Positions 37,600 through 46,375 of a DNA stretch of 64,000 bases are shown here, piece by piece. The translations under genes were made by a program, and so were the position numbers. Where the stretch lies: positions 4,464,001 through 4,528,000 of the forward strand of contig NZ_RCST01000001.1 in the NCBI RefSeq assembly GCF_013141865.1, written 5' to 3'. Source of the stretch: Methylomonas sp. ZR1 (GTDB lineage: Bacteria > Pseudomonadota > Gammaproteobacteria > Methylococcales > Methylomonadaceae). How positions within the stretch are numbered: the first letter of the stretch is position 1; each line of letters begins with the position of its first letter. The notes under the pieces are model-generated. The model was not told the origin of the DNA, searched no databases, and was given only the letters and a program-made list of their open reading frames with translations.

Positions 37600-38175
37600 T
37601 TAGAGGGCTTCGCGAGTGGCTTTGGCAGCCAGTAAGGATTTTACGACAGTTACCAAGCCAAAAATGACCACGCCATAGATCAAGGTATTCGTCAGGTAAG
37701 GCGGGTAATACATGGCAACGCGCTCAATATATTGTGTGAATGAGCCGTTGGGATAGCGTCCGGATAGCCAGTAAAAGCTGCCGTTGGAAAACAGAAACGC
37801 GATGGATGTAGCCGCTACTAGAGCCATCAGGCGTTGCGCGGCGGTGGCTATCGACAACCCAGTGAATTGTCGGCACCATTTGCCACCCAACCACATCGCG
37901 CCGTAAGAGCCGACCAGAAATACGTAGGCTTTGGAGACGCAAAAATCGCTGACACCAAGTTTAGTGATCGCCAAGTAATCAATCAGCACCGCTTCCGCCA
38001 GCAGTAAGGCGAACAAATAGCGTCCGCCCAGCCATAAGCCGGCGAAAAAAAACACCGCCAGCGAAGCGTCCGGCAACGCAAACGGCGTACCGAAATGGTG
38101 AAAGCGGGTGGCGGCCATCAGGGCCATCAACGCGACCGCGCCGGGTTTAACAGCCAAGGTTTGATTCAAACTCAT
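37600..38175 (-). CDS. BtuM-like solitary S component, candidate cobalamin transporter
   Basis: A 191-residue membrane protein with about six helices, in the operon between btuB and cbiB under a cobalamin riboswitch. Size, helix count and a single cysteine near residue 79 (GVSDFCVSKAYVF) fit BtuM, the solitary ECF-type S component of Gram-negatives that binds and decyanates B12 through a conserved cysteine (Cys80 in the Thiobacillus protein). A second Cys lies near 98. The start follows GGAGAACCCT. It would move B12 across the inner membrane; no btuCDF or ECF ATPase is present here. Family assignment is from context and size, not a full alignment. Confidence 0.6.
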   Translation of the reverse strand: MSLNQTLAVKPGAVALMALMAATRFHHFGTPFALPDASLAVFFFAGLWLGGRYLFALLLAEAVLIDYLAITKLGVSDFCVSKAYVFLVGSYGAMWLGGKWCRQFTGLSIATAAQRLMALVAATSIAFLFSNGSFYWLSGRYPNGSFTQYIERVAMYYPPYLTNTLIYGVVIFGLVTVVKSLLAAKATREAL

Positions 38176-38194
38176 AGGGTTCTCCAAAAAAGGT

Positions 38195-40018
38195 TTAGTA
38201 ATTGTAATGGATAGAAAAATAGAAATTTCTACCGAAGCTGTTATAGGTGTTAACCGTTTGATAGCGTTTGTCGAACATATTATTCAGTTTGGCGCTTAAC
38301 ATCCAATTTTTGTCGATGCGATAAGCGGTACGCAGATCGGCGGTCATAAAGCTGCCCAGACGGACCCGGTTCGCGGCGTCGTCGAATCGTTCGCCCTGAG
38401 CCAACACGGAGGCACCAATATCAATGTCACCGAACGAGCGCGAGACATCATAGGACAAGCTTTCCGTCACTCGACGCGGCAGACGCAAATTGGTCTGCCT
38501 GTCCTTCGGTGTCATCAGGTTAATGCTTAGTTTGTTGTTCCAGCCGAGAATTTGCGTGGACACTTCGGCTTCTATGCCATCTATCTGCGCCTTGCCGATA
38601 TTTCTGGCGGTGGACGGCGTGCCGCTAAATACAATCAAATCCTCGATATTGGTGTGATAAGCGCGCAGTTCCCAGTTGGCCCAATCGTGATGGCCGGCAA
38701 AACCGGCTTCGAAGCTGGTGGACTTTTCCGGACGCAAGCCGGGGTTGCCGAAGCCTGGGAAGTATAACTGGTTAAAGGTCGGCGCCTTAAACGCATTGCC
38801 GAAACTGGCAAAAGCGCTGAGACCGTAATCCCAATTAAACCGCCAGCCGAAATTGCCGGTGACACTATCGCCGAAAGCCTGGTTTTCGTCCCACCGCAAG
38901 GAAGCGTTCAAAAAATGCTTGTCGAAAATCCGGCTGTGCAAATCAGCGAACACTCCGACATCGTAACGCGAGGTTTCGACATAGCGTGTGGTGCTGTCGA
39001 CTTCGTCGAAGCGGTAATCGGCACCCACTGTCAACTGGTGATCCTTATGCAAGGCCAGTTCGTTCAGCCAACTGGCGTTCCAGCGTGTGGTGTTGAAACG
39101 ACTGGTAAACCGACCGTTATGCCGAAACTGATCGGCATCGTCCATGCTTTGTCCCACCCGCAAAGTGGATTTCCACCTATCGCTGAAATTTGCGCTGGCT
39201 GTGGCTCCCAGCGTCTGATTGACAAACTCAGTGGTGCTACTGATGGAATTGTCGATCTCGGTTTCGCCTTCGGCTCGCAGGAAAAATGCTTCCAGTTCCG
39301 CGCCGTTGTCGAAGCGGTAACCGGCTTTGGCATTCAGACTGGTGTTGTTATAGCCGTCGCGGTCCGGATTATAGCCGCTCGCGACGCTGACACCGCTCAG
39401 CGCATTGATGCCCTGGCTACCGAGTTGAGCGGCGCTCAAGCTATACCAAGCCTTGCCCCATTTACCGTTGACGGCCGCCGAGCCGTTATAGGTGTCGTAT
39501 GAGCCGCCGCCGGCTTCCAGCGCAATGTTCGGCCGTTCACTGGTGCCGCCCTTGCGAGTAAATATCTGAATCACCCCGCCGATCGCTTCCGAGCCATACA
39601 GGCTGGACTGCGGGCCTCGAGTGATTTCCACACGTTCGATTTGATCGATAGGAATAAACTGAAATGCGCTGGTGCCGGTGGTCACCGAGCCGGCCTTGAT
39701 GCCGTCGATTAAAACCAGTACATGATCGGAGTTAGTGCCGCGCAGATAGACATTGGTATCCTTGCCGTAACCGCCGCTTTGCACCATATCAACGCCCGGC
39801 GTGCCTTTTAGTAACTCAGGAAGGGTTCTAACCTGAAGTTTCTCGATGTCCTGGCGATTATAAACCGTCATCGCCGTGGCTAATTCGTTCTGTCTAGTCT
39901 CGGTTCGGGTAGCCGTCACGACTGTTTCGGCAAGGTTGATAGCCTCATCGCCGGTTGCCGCCCACACGGTAAAAGGCGTACTCGCCAGCAATAAAGATCT
40001 GTATAGAATTGTTTGCAT
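38195..40018 (-). CDS. btuB: TonB-dependent vitamin B12 receptor BtuB
   Basis: A 607-residue outer-membrane receptor with a signal peptide (LLLASTPFTVWA), a TonB box region (AETVVTATRTE), a plug domain (TLPELLKGTPGVDMVQSGGYGKDTNVYLRGTNSDHVLVLIDG), a 22-strand barrel and a terminal Phe-containing strand (NFYFSIHYNY). The cobalamin riboswitch directly upstream makes B12 the substrate. RBS AGAGGA precedes the ATG. It is the first gene of the B12 operon. Confidence 0.95.
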   Translation of the reverse strand: MQTILYRSLLLASTPFTVWAATGDEAINLAETVVTATRTETRQNELATAMTVYNRQDIEKLQVRTLPELLKGTPGVDMVQSGGYGKDTNVYLRGTNSDHVLVLIDGIKAGSVTTGTSAFQFIPIDQIERVEITRGPQSSLYGSEAIGGVIQIFTRKGGTSERPNIALEAGGGSYDTYNGSAAVNGKWGKAWYSLSAAQLGSQGINALSGVSVASGYNPDRDGYNNTSLNAKAGYRFDNGAELEAFFLRAEGETEIDNSISSTTEFVNQTLGATASANFSDRWKSTLRVGQSMDDADQFRHNGRFTSRFNTTRWNASWLNELALHKDHQLTVGADYRFDEVDSTTRYVETSRYDVGVFADLHSRIFDKHFLNASLRWDENQAFGDSVTGNFGWRFNWDYGLSAFASFGNAFKAPTFNQLYFPGFGNPGLRPEKSTSFEAGFAGHHDWANWELRAYHTNIEDLIVFSGTPSTARNIGKAQIDGIEAEVSTQILGWNNKLSINLMTPKDRQTNLRLPRRVTESLSYDVSRSFGDIDIGASVLAQGERFDDAANRVRLGSFMTADLRTAYRIDKNWMLSAKLNNMFDKRYQTVNTYNSFGRNFYFSIHYNY

Positions 40019-40077
40019 ATTGTCCTCTGCGCCCGCCGCGCATCCGGGTGAAAAAGGACAGAGGAAAAACGGAAAAC

Positions 40078-40122
40078 GAAAAAGACGGAGGCAGGCTAGG
40101 CATGGACTCAGACCATTCCGTC
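40078..40122 (-). terminator. Riboswitch-linked intrinsic terminator
   Basis: In the btuB leader, GACGGA pairs with TCCGTC around an inner hairpin and is followed by TTTTTCGTTTT. CGGAGG just upstream could instead pair with CCTCCG of the terminator arm, so an antiterminator switch is plausible. Confidence 0.6.
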
Positions 40123-40139
40123 AACAGCCCTCCGCTGTC

Positions 40140-40325
40140 TCGAATGATCTTCCGGGCCAGTCTCCGGGCTTATAAGTGGCTTGACGCCTGATCTGCGACC
40201 TTCCCATGCAAAGCGCACAGTGGCAAAAACGCAGCTCTTTACTTATCTACCGTTGCGGGGGCAGCGCCGGCATGAGCGGATAAAACCGCCGCACCGACTT
40301 CCTGTTTAAGCTTGGCCGAGAAAGC
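40140..40325 (-). ncRNA. Cobalamin (AdoCbl-type) riboswitch
   Basis: On the minus strand upstream of btuB are GGAAGTCGGTGCGG, then GCTGCCCCCGCAACGG, then the B12 box AGCCCGGAGACTGGCC (40170 to 40155). These are conserved cobalamin-riboswitch elements in the expected order. It is followed by a possible terminator and should lower expression of btuB, the BtuM-like gene, cbiB and cobD when cobalamin is plentiful. Confidence 0.93.
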
Positions 40326-40412
40326 GGCGCAAACACCTGAAAGAAGCGTGCAATTTTAGGGAGTCGGGCATGATAAAGCAAGAGTGTCCGAGCGGGTCAC
40401 CCACAATCGGCA

Positions 40413-40440
40413 TTGCAAATACCCCTTTCCGTGCTATACA
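40413..40440 (+). promoter_or_regulatory. Possible sigma-70 promoter of fliW
   Basis: TTGCAA, 16 bases, TATACA, about 55 bases before the fliW start. It fits sigma-70 reasonably; no sigma-28 or sigma-54 site was seen here. Confidence 0.4.
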
Positions 40441-40494
40441 TTGGTGCATTGATTAATGCTGTTAACTTAGACTTCAACAAATGCGGGCGGGATC

Positions 40495-40953
40495 ATGGAA
40501 ATTCAATCGAAATTGTTAGGCAACCAAGACATCAATCCGGACACTATCATCAATTTTCCGCGCGGCCTACCCGGTTTTGAAGATCAGACCCGCTTTAAAT
40601 TATTTCATCAGGAAGGCAGCGAGATTGTCTATTGGCTGCAATCGGTCGATAACGCGGAGCTGACTTTTTCCGCGGCTCATCCGTCGCACTTCAACATCAA
40701 TTATAACTTTACGGTAACCGACCCCGAAGAAGCGCTGCTGCAACTAGAGCCGGGCGACGAACTGGTGATATTAATTCTGCTGCACAAAGACAACGAGCAG
40801 GATAATGGCAAGCCGACCATTAAAGGCTCGATCAAATCGCCAATCTTAATCAACGCCAACAAACGCATCGGCATGCAAAAAGTATTGGTGGCAATCGAAC
40901 AAAGCATCACCCTGACCGAGAAGGTCAGTGAGATAGATGTATCTGAAGCTTAA
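40495..40953 (+). CDS. fliW: Flagellar assembly factor FliW
   Basis: A 152-residue protein of the FliW family: FPRGLPGFEDQTRFKLF, LQSVDNAELTFSAAHP and ANKRIGMQKVLV. FliW binds flagellin and CsrA, so that free flagellin relieves or imposes CsrA repression. No csrA or flagellin gene is in the window. The only other motility-linked gene here is the yjfB-like gene at 14.5 kb. It converges with panD across a terminator. Confidence 0.93.
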   Translation: MEIQSKLLGNQDINPDTIINFPRGLPGFEDQTRFKLFHQEGSEIVYWLQSVDNAELTFSAAHPSHFNINYNFTVTDPEEALLQLEPGDELVILILLHKDNEQDNGKPTIKGSIKSPILINANKRIGMQKVLVAIEQSITLTEKVSEIDVSEA

Positions 40954-40960
40954 AAAATGC

Positions 40961-40998
40961 AAACATCCGCCGGCGATTGAGTTCGCCGGCGGATGTTT
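40961..40998. terminator. Bidirectional terminator between fliW and panD
   Basis: A long perfect stem (AAACATCCGCCGGCG / CGCCGGCGGATGTTT, 8-base loop). A-rich sequence before the stem and T residues on both strands allow termination in both directions. Confidence 0.8.
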
Positions 40999-41001
40999 AA
41001 A

Positions 41002-41382
41002 TCAGGCGGCCTGAACAGGAATGGAATGACTGGAATGGCTAATACGATTGTTGCCGTCGAAATACACCAAAGTCGGCTTGTAGTTCGTCAGTTCCTTCTC
41101 ATCTAAGCTGGCGAACGCACAAACGATAATCAAATCGCCAGGGCACGCCAACCTTGCAGCTGCACCGTTAATCGAAAATACGCCGGAATCTTCTTCGGCG
41201 CGAATCGCATAGGTGGTAAAGCGTTGACCATTGTTAATATTGTAAATATGGATTTGCTCGTACTCCCTGATGCCGGAAAAATCCAAAATTTTACCGTCTA
41301 TAGCACACGATCCTTCGTAATCCAGCTCGGAATGCGTTACCCGCGCACGGTGTAACTTAGCTTTAAGCATGTTTATGTTCAT
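41002..41382 (-). CDS. panD: Aspartate 1-decarboxylase PanD
   Basis: A 126-residue proenzyme, the usual length. It begins [17 protein letters not shown] and carries YEGSCAID, where self-cleavage between Gly24 and Ser25 makes the pyruvoyl group. It makes beta-alanine for pantothenate. Downstream of panC and panB on the same strand, so the pantothenate genes are clustered. The start aligns residue for residue with E. coli PanD. Confidence 0.96.
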   Translation of the reverse strand: MNINMLKAKLHRARVTHSELDYEGSCAIDGKILDFSGIREYEQIHIYNINNGQRFTTYAIRAEEDSGVFSINGAAARLACPGDLIIVCAFASLDEKELTNYKPTLVYFDGNNRISHSSHSIPVQAA

Positions 41383-41479
41383 GGTAAACAAGGTCGAATA
41401 CTAGGGCCGGCGATTATGCCTGAAATTGACTCTGCTATCAAATTTAAGCATTAGCTTTTAAAGGTAAAAACCAATGCAG

Positions 41480-42331
41480 TCAGTTGTTTATTGTAGAAAA
41501 ATACAGGTTATCGATCAGGCGTGTAGTGCCCAGCTTGGCAGCAGCCAAAATCAGCAGATTAGCGTCGCAGGTGCTGGCCGGCAATAAATCCTTGCTACGG
41601 CAAATGCTGAAATAGTCGACGGCAAAACCGGCTTGCTGCAGATTTTGGCGCTGCCGTTCTGTCACGGCTGGATAATCGACATGTCCCGCTAAAATCTCGT
41701 CGCGTGCAGCGATCAAGGCTTGATAGAGCTTGGGCGCGTGCTGTCTTTGTTGGTCGGTCAGATAGCCGTTGCGGGAACTCATCGCCAAGCCATCGTCCTC
41801 CCTAACCGTTGCCACGCCCTGGACTGCAACGGGTATATTCAAATCGGCGACCATTTGCCGAATCAGCGTCAGTTGTTGAAAATCCTTCTCGCCCAACAAC
41901 AACAGGTCGGGCTGGACCATGTTCAACAGCTTGCAAACAACCAAGGCTACGCCGTCAAAATGTCCGGGCCGGCTGGCCCCGCAATGCAGGGCCGACAAGC
42001 CGCTAACTGAAATGCCGGTTTGCGTGGCTTGCGGATACATTTCCGTCACCGACGGCAAGAATAGTAAATCGGCGTCGCTGGCTATCAGCTTTTCCTGATC
42101 CTGCTGCTCGGTGCGCGGGTAACTGGCAAAATCTTCGTTTGGCCCAAATTGGGTGGGATTGACGAAAATACTGACCACCGCTTTATCGGTCTGTTGCTTG
42201 GCCGTGCTAACCAGTTTGATATGCCCGGCATGCAGATTGCCCATGGTCGGCACGAAACCGACGCTTTGCCCGTTTTGCCGCCATTGGCGGATTACCTCTC
42301 GCAAGGCGGCGATGCTGGTGACTATTTGCAT
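41480..42331 (-). CDS. panC: Pantoate-beta-alanine ligase PanC
   Basis: A 283-residue enzyme with the nucleotidyl-transferase motif FVPTMGNLHAGHIKLV, FVNPTQFGPNEDF, GEKDFQQL and MSSRN. It joins pantoate and beta-alanine with ATP. The start is four bases after panB, so the two genes are translationally close. Confidence 0.97.
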   Translation of the reverse strand: MQIVTSIAALREVIRQWRQNGQSVGFVPTMGNLHAGHIKLVSTAKQQTDKAVVSIFVNPTQFGPNEDFASYPRTEQQDQEKLIASDADLLFLPSVTEMYPQATQTGISVSGLSALHCGASRPGHFDGVALVVCKLLNMVQPDLLLLGEKDFQQLTLIRQMVADLNIPVAVQGVATVREDDGLAMSSRNGYLTDQQRQHAPKLYQALIAARDEILAGHVDYPAVTERQRQNLQQAGFAVDYFSICRSKDLLPASTCDANLLILAAAKLGTTRLIDNLYFSTINN

Positions 42332-42335
42332 ACGC

Positions 42336-43145
42336 TTAATAACTGTGTTCGGACGCTGGAAACTGCACGGATTTAACCGCTTGATGATACAGGCGTACCG
42401 CCTCTTCTATGCTGGAGGCGTCGGCCATAAAGTCTTTGGAAAAGCGTGGGCGCTTGCCGGTGCTGATATTCAACATATCGTACAGCACCAACACCTGGCC
42501 ATCGCAATCAACACCAGCGCCGATGCCGATAGTCGGAATACTTAGGCGCTGACTTATTTCGGCGGCTAGCTGCGCTGGCACGCATTCCAGCACTAAAAGA
42601 CCGGCGCCGGCTTGTTCGATTTTTTCCGCATCCGCCACAATTTGCCGGGCTTGCTGTTCTTCACGACCCTGCACTTTATAACCGCCTAAGCGATTTACGG
42701 ATTGCGGTAACAGACCTAGATGGCCGCAGACCGGAATGCCTTGATCCACCAGAAAGCGAATGACGTCGAGCTTGGCGCCTTCCAGCTTGACCATTTGCGC
42801 GCCACCCAACTGCATCAAGCTTGCCGCATTCAGCAATGCCTGCTCCTGTGTAGCGTAACTGGCAAACGGCAAGTCGGTAACCACAAAAGCTCGCTTCCTG
42901 GCCATTGCCACGCTACGGCTGTGATACACCATATCGCTCAGTGTGACCGGCAAGGTGCTGCCGTGTCCTTGAATCACCATGCCCAACGAATCGCCGATCA
43001 GCAGTACGTCGATACCCGCTCTGTCCAACAGCGCGCTGAAGCTGGCATCGTAAGCCGTCAGACAACTGATTTTCTCGCCGGCTCGTTTCATTGCCGCCAG
43101 ATCACTGATCGTCAGCGCCTTTAAGGCATCGGCATATAAGTTCAT
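42336..43145 (-). CDS. panB: 3-methyl-2-oxobutanoate hydroxymethyltransferase PanB
   Basis: A 269-residue TIM-barrel enzyme: SCLTAYDASFSALLDRAGIDVLLIGDSLGMVIQG, LPFASY and VCGHLGLLPQSVNRLGGYKVQG. It makes ketopantoate from alpha-ketoisovalerate and methylenetetrahydrofolate. Its ATG overlaps the folK stop codon (ATGA), supporting a folK-panB-panC transcript. Confidence 0.97.
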   Translation of the reverse strand: MNLYADALKALTISDLAAMKRAGEKISCLTAYDASFSALLDRAGIDVLLIGDSLGMVIQGHGSTLPVTLSDMVYHSRSVAMARKRAFVVTDLPFASYATQEQALLNAASLMQLGGAQMVKLEGAKLDVIRFLVDQGIPVCGHLGLLPQSVNRLGGYKVQGREEQQARQIVADAEKIEQAGAGLLVLECVPAQLAAEISQRLSIPTIGIGAGVDCDGQVLVLYDMLNISTGKRPRFSKDFMADASSIEEAVRLYHQAVKSVQFPASEHSY

Positions 43146-43645
43146 ACTGTTATTTCCCGCAAGCCGTCGGGCGGACAAGCCGCTAAGAGTTGCGACAATG
43201 AATCCAGGCCCGGAATTTGCAAATCGCTGCTTGCCACATCGGCCAAGGGATACAACACAAATGCCCGCTTGGGCAGCTCCGGATGCGGCACAATCAAGTC
43301 CGGTTCGTTAATGCGCTGTTGTGCGTAAAGCAATACATCCAAATCCAGGGTTCTGGCTCCCCAACGCACGTTGCGCAGCCGGCCATGCTGGTTTTCGATT
43401 TTCTGTAATTGTCTGAGCAAAACCAAAGGTTCCAGCTCGGTCGAAATTCGCAGCACCGCATTCACGTAATCGGGCTGATCTTGCGGCCCAACCGGCAAGC
43501 TGCGGTACAAGGGCGAGAAGGCAATTTCGACCACACCCGGCAAGGCCGCGATTTCCTGTCTGGCCCGATTGACATGATCGACAGAGTCTTCGAGATTGCT
43601 GCCAAAGCCTACATAGGCCTCGACAGCTGACTTAGCTAGCGTCAT
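43142..43645 (-). CDS. folK: 2-amino-4-hydroxy-6-hydroxymethyldihydropteridine diphosphokinase FolK
   Basis: A 167-residue kinase with YVGFGSNLEDS, RNVRWGARTLDLDVLLY and VPHPELPKRAFVLYPL, the HPPK signatures. It pyrophosphorylates the pterin in folate synthesis. The start MTLAKSAVEAYVGFG is set close to the domain start and overlaps the pcnB end by 14 bases. The gene order pcnB-folK-panB-panC matches other gammaproteobacteria. Confidence 0.94.
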   Translation of the reverse strand: MTLAKSAVEAYVGFGSNLEDSVDHVNRARQEIAALPGVVEIAFSPLYRSLPVGPQDQPDYVNAVLRISTELEPLVLLRQLQKIENQHGRLRNVRWGARTLDLDVLLYAQQRINEPDLIVPHPELPKRAFVLYPLADVASSDLQIPGLDSLSQLLAACPPDGLREITV

Positions 43646-45023
43646 TGCCGACGGGGGAGGGTTTGCCTCGAGAACGGTAACGGCCGGTTTTACGGTTACG
43701 GGGTTTACCGCCACCGGATTTTGGCGGCGCGGTCATTCTTTCCCGCTCCGCATCGTCGGCTTCCTGAAAACGTGTCCACCATTCGACCAGTTCCGGATCG
43801 GCGCCGCCGGTTTCCGCGCGTAGCCGCAAAAAGTCGTACGCTGCTCTGAATTTAGGCTGCTCCAGCAAACGATAAGGCCTTGGCCCAACCGTTCTGGAGA
43901 ATTTGTTTTGCAAGAACCAAACTTCGCGCATCGATTGCGTGATGTGGCGCGGTAGCGCAGTGACCTTGATTTGTCTGGTCAGCACTTCGTTGGCGGCGTT
44001 CTGATAGGCCAGCGTTTCGTTTTCGCCGTGGGCGATGCGTCTTTGCGCGGCTAATTGCAGCGGCTCCCACAACAGGGCGGCTAATAAAAAATAAGGTGTC
44101 AGCGTTTTGCCGTCGTTGAAGCGGGTGTCGGAGTTTTCCAAGGCCCGGATCAAGAACAATCGCGGAAAATCGTGGTCTTCGCTGGCGAGGCAGCGGTCGG
44201 TTTCCGGAAACAAAATCGCAAACAAACCGTAATGTCTGAGCATTTCGAAGGATTGCAGACCGTAACCGGACAAAAACAATTTAATGACTTCATCGTAAAG
44301 ACGCGCCGAGGGGATGCTCTTCAATAAATCGGCTTGGGCGTAAATCGGTTTTTCGGTATCTGGATGCAACGTAAAACCCAGCTTCACGGCAAAACGGATG
44401 GCGCGCAGCATCCGCACCGGGTCTTCTCTATAGCGTACTTCCGGGTCGCCGATGAGACGCATGACCGCCGCCGCGTGATCCTGCATGCCGCCGGTATAAT
44501 CCACCACGGAAAAATCGCGGATGTTGTAATAAAGAGCGTTGACGGTGAAATCTCGGCGCCAGACATCCTGTTCCAGTGTGCCGAACACGTTATCGCGCAA
44601 TAATCGGCCGTCTTCATGCACGACTTGCTGGTCGGATTCTTCCGTTTCCGAGCCGCGAAACGTCGCCACCTCGATAATTTCGCGGCCGAAAAAAACATGC
44701 GCCAGTCGAAAGCGCCGGCCAATAATTCGGCAATTACGAAATACTTGCTTGATTTGCTCCGGGCTGGCGTTAGTGGCCACGTCGAAATCCTTAGGCTCCC
44801 GCCCCAGCAGCAAATCCCTGACGCAGCCGCCCACCAAATAGGCCTCGTAATCGGCTTTTTTCAAGCGCTGCAGCACTTTCAGGGCGTTTTCGCTGATTTG
44901 TGCACGAGAAATGCAATGCTCTGATCGCGGATAAATCTTCACGGCACTCGACCCCGCCGATTCATTAACCGATTCGGCAATTTGCTCAACCGGTGAAAAG
45001 ATTTTTTTGAAGAAACTAAAAAT
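43632..45023 (-). CDS. pcnB: Poly(A) polymerase I PcnB, probable AUU start
   Basis: A 463-residue poly(A) polymerase. The nucleotidyltransferase core (LVGGCVRDLLLGREPKDFDVAT, about 64-85) is followed by RNA-binding and a basic tail (GGGKPRNRKTGRYRSRGKP). It adds A tails that speed RNA decay. The start is placed at ATT (45023-45021) after the site AAGGGATAAAGTC. From there the reading is MFSFFKKIFSPVEQIAES, which parallels the E. coli PcnB N-terminus, and the length (463) matches E. coli (465). The only GTG start, at 44942, would remove 27 residues. E. coli pcnB is known to start at AUU. Confidence 0.88.
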   Translation of the reverse strand: MFSFFKKIFSPVEQIAESVNESAGSSAVKIYPRSEHCISRAQISENALKVLQRLKKADYEAYLVGGCVRDLLLGREPKDFDVATNASPEQIKQVFRNCRIIGRRFRLAHVFFGREIIEVATFRGSETEESDQQVVHEDGRLLRDNVFGTLEQDVWRRDFTVNALYYNIRDFSVVDYTGGMQDHAAAVMRLIGDPEVRYREDPVRMLRAIRFAVKLGFTLHPDTEKPIYAQADLLKSIPSARLYDEVIKLFLSGYGLQSFEMLRHYGLFAILFPETDRCLASEDHDFPRLFLIRALENSDTRFNDGKTLTPYFLLAALLWEPLQLAAQRRIAHGENETLAYQNAANEVLTRQIKVTALPRHITQSMREVWFLQNKFSRTVGPRPYRLLEQPKFRAAYDFLRLRAETGGADPELVEWWTRFQEADDAERERMTAPPKSGGGKPRNRKTGRYRSRGKPSPVGNDAS

Positions 45024-45270
45024 GACTTTATCCCTTAATTTAGAATGACGTGTGCCAGCTTTTTCGAGGCTTCGGGCGCGAACGTCCTAGCGGTCTTATC
45101 ATAACACCTCGCCAGATTTAAGCTCAATCCAGCACATTCTTTTACATTCCCTTGGGTTAAATGTAGAATTTCGCCATTCGCCGAATATTTTTGGTGTAAT
45201 AACATAAAAATTGGCTGTACTTGTCGCCCTTAGGCCGGTGACGGGGAATTTATATCGGAGAGTGGAGCGT

Positions 45271-45450
45271 ATGTTTAAAAAAATTTTACTGGGTTTTGTA
45301 GACCAGCCTGTATTTACTAGTCTATTCGTCGCCGATTTCGCATTATTGGTTTTCCATAGACCGCCCTTTTTATTTTCAATTGTCATGATGGGCGCGCTGG
45401 TGGCCATGAGCATGTACATGGGGCAAAAACTGGCGATTTTCGACAAATAA
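45271..45450 (+). CDS. Small membrane protein, 59 aa
   Basis: A 59-residue protein with two hydrophobic stretches (FVADFALLVFH and PPFLFSIVMMGALVAMSMYMG). The ATG at 45271 follows CGGAGAGTGGAGCG, a convincing ribosome-binding site. No family is recognised. It ends directly at the TTG start of the RDD gene, so the two are translated in tandem. Confidence 0.7.
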   Translation: MFKKILLGFVDQPVFTSLFVADFALLVFHRPPFLFSIVMMGALVAMSMYMGQKLAIFDK

Positions 45451-45915
45451 TTGCGACAATCTGCTAAAGCAAACACCCCAAAGCCCGGCGTGGATTTACC
45501 CTCCGCGCCGGGTTTTTTGCGTCGGCTGGCCGCTGCTGGTTACGATGCTTTCTTACTGCTGGCGATATGGTTTTTCGCCACGGCCATCGCTCTGCCTTTT
45601 AACGCCGGCCAGGCATTCGCTAGCGATCAGTTTTTTTATCCACTTTATCTGCTCGGCATCAGCTTTGTTTTTTACGGCTGGTTTTGGACCCACGGCGGCC
45701 AGACCCTGGGTTTGCGCGCCTGGAAAGTTAAAGTCAGCGCCTTGGATGGCCGGCCTCCCGATTGGCGGCAAGCCGGCATCCGCTTCCTTGGCGGCTTATT
45801 ATCCTGGGCTTGCTTGGGGCTGGGATTTGTCTGGTGCCTGTTCGATAAAAACGGACAATGCTGGCACGATTATCTATCAAAAACCCGGCTGGTTTTTCAG
45901 GAAGAAAAGCGCTGA
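45451..45915 (+). CDS. RDD-family membrane protein
   Basis: A 154-residue protein with the RDD pattern: FLRRLAAAGYDAFLLLAIWF (Arg-Arg then Asp in the first helix), a second helix pair, GQTLGLRAWKVKV and WHDYLSKTRLV. RDD proteins have roles ranging from ion exchange to unknown. TTG is the only start fitting the N-terminus, directly after the stop codon of the previous gene. Confidence 0.8.
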   Translation: MRQSAKANTPKPGVDLPSAPGFLRRLAAAGYDAFLLLAIWFFATAIALPFNAGQAFASDQFFYPLYLLGISFVFYGWFWTHGGQTLGLRAWKVKVSALDGRPPDWRQAGIRFLGGLLSWACLGLGFVWCLFDKNGQCWHDYLSKTRLVFQEEKR

Positions 45916-45974
45916 CGGCAAAAGCGGATATGCTATATTCGCCGCTCGATTAATCTCTCACCCGGGAGCATACA

Positions 45975-46361
45975 ATGAAAACAATAACAATACTTTTATC
46001 CCTGTTTGCAGCATTGGGCGTCTCCACAGCCAGTGCCGAAATTAAGCTGCAAGACAATTCCAAACTGCTGGGTAAATGGCAGGTGACACACGAAGCTCTC
46101 GCACTTGATCGCGAAAAAAAGCCCTTGCACGTCACTTGGGAATTTCAGAAAGACGGTACGTTGATAACCACCGGCGAAGATGCGCGTAGCGGCATCGGTG
46201 AAATGACTATCCCAATCAAATATAGCGTCGCCGACGGCGTGATAAAAAAGCAAGTCACACCTGGCCGGGAAAAATACGAAGATTGCGCGGTGGTGGAAAT
46301 GGACGAAAAAGATGCGATTTTGAAATGTAAGTTTCTTTATTTGTTCATGACGCGCAAATAA
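45975..46361 (+). CDS. Hypothetical secreted protein
   Basis: A 128-residue protein with a signal peptide (MKTITILLSLFAALGVSTASA-EI), then a short beta-rich domain (LLGKWQVTHEALALDREKK, VTWEFQKDGTLITTGED and so on) that looks like a small lipocalin-like barrel. Two cysteines lie late in the chain (DCAVV and LKCKF). A ribosome-binding site (CCGGGAGC) precedes the ATG. Function is unknown; a strong hairpin follows the gene. Confidence 0.65.
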   Translation: MKTITILLSLFAALGVSTASAEIKLQDNSKLLGKWQVTHEALALDREKKPLHVTWEFQKDGTLITTGEDARSGIGEMTIPIKYSVADGVIKKQVTPGREKYEDCAVVEMDEKDAILKCKFLYLFMTRK

Positions 46362-46375
46362 CCGCCGTCATAACG

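Noticed and set aside
38915..39502. 195-codon open frame on the plus strand
   Set aside because: It is antisense to btuB and is explained by btuB codon bias.
40380..40494. Sigma-28 or sigma-54 promoter before fliW
   Set aside because: Spacing of the candidate GG/GC elements is 13 rather than 10, and no TAAA-N-CGATAA pattern exists. A sigma-70-like site fits better.
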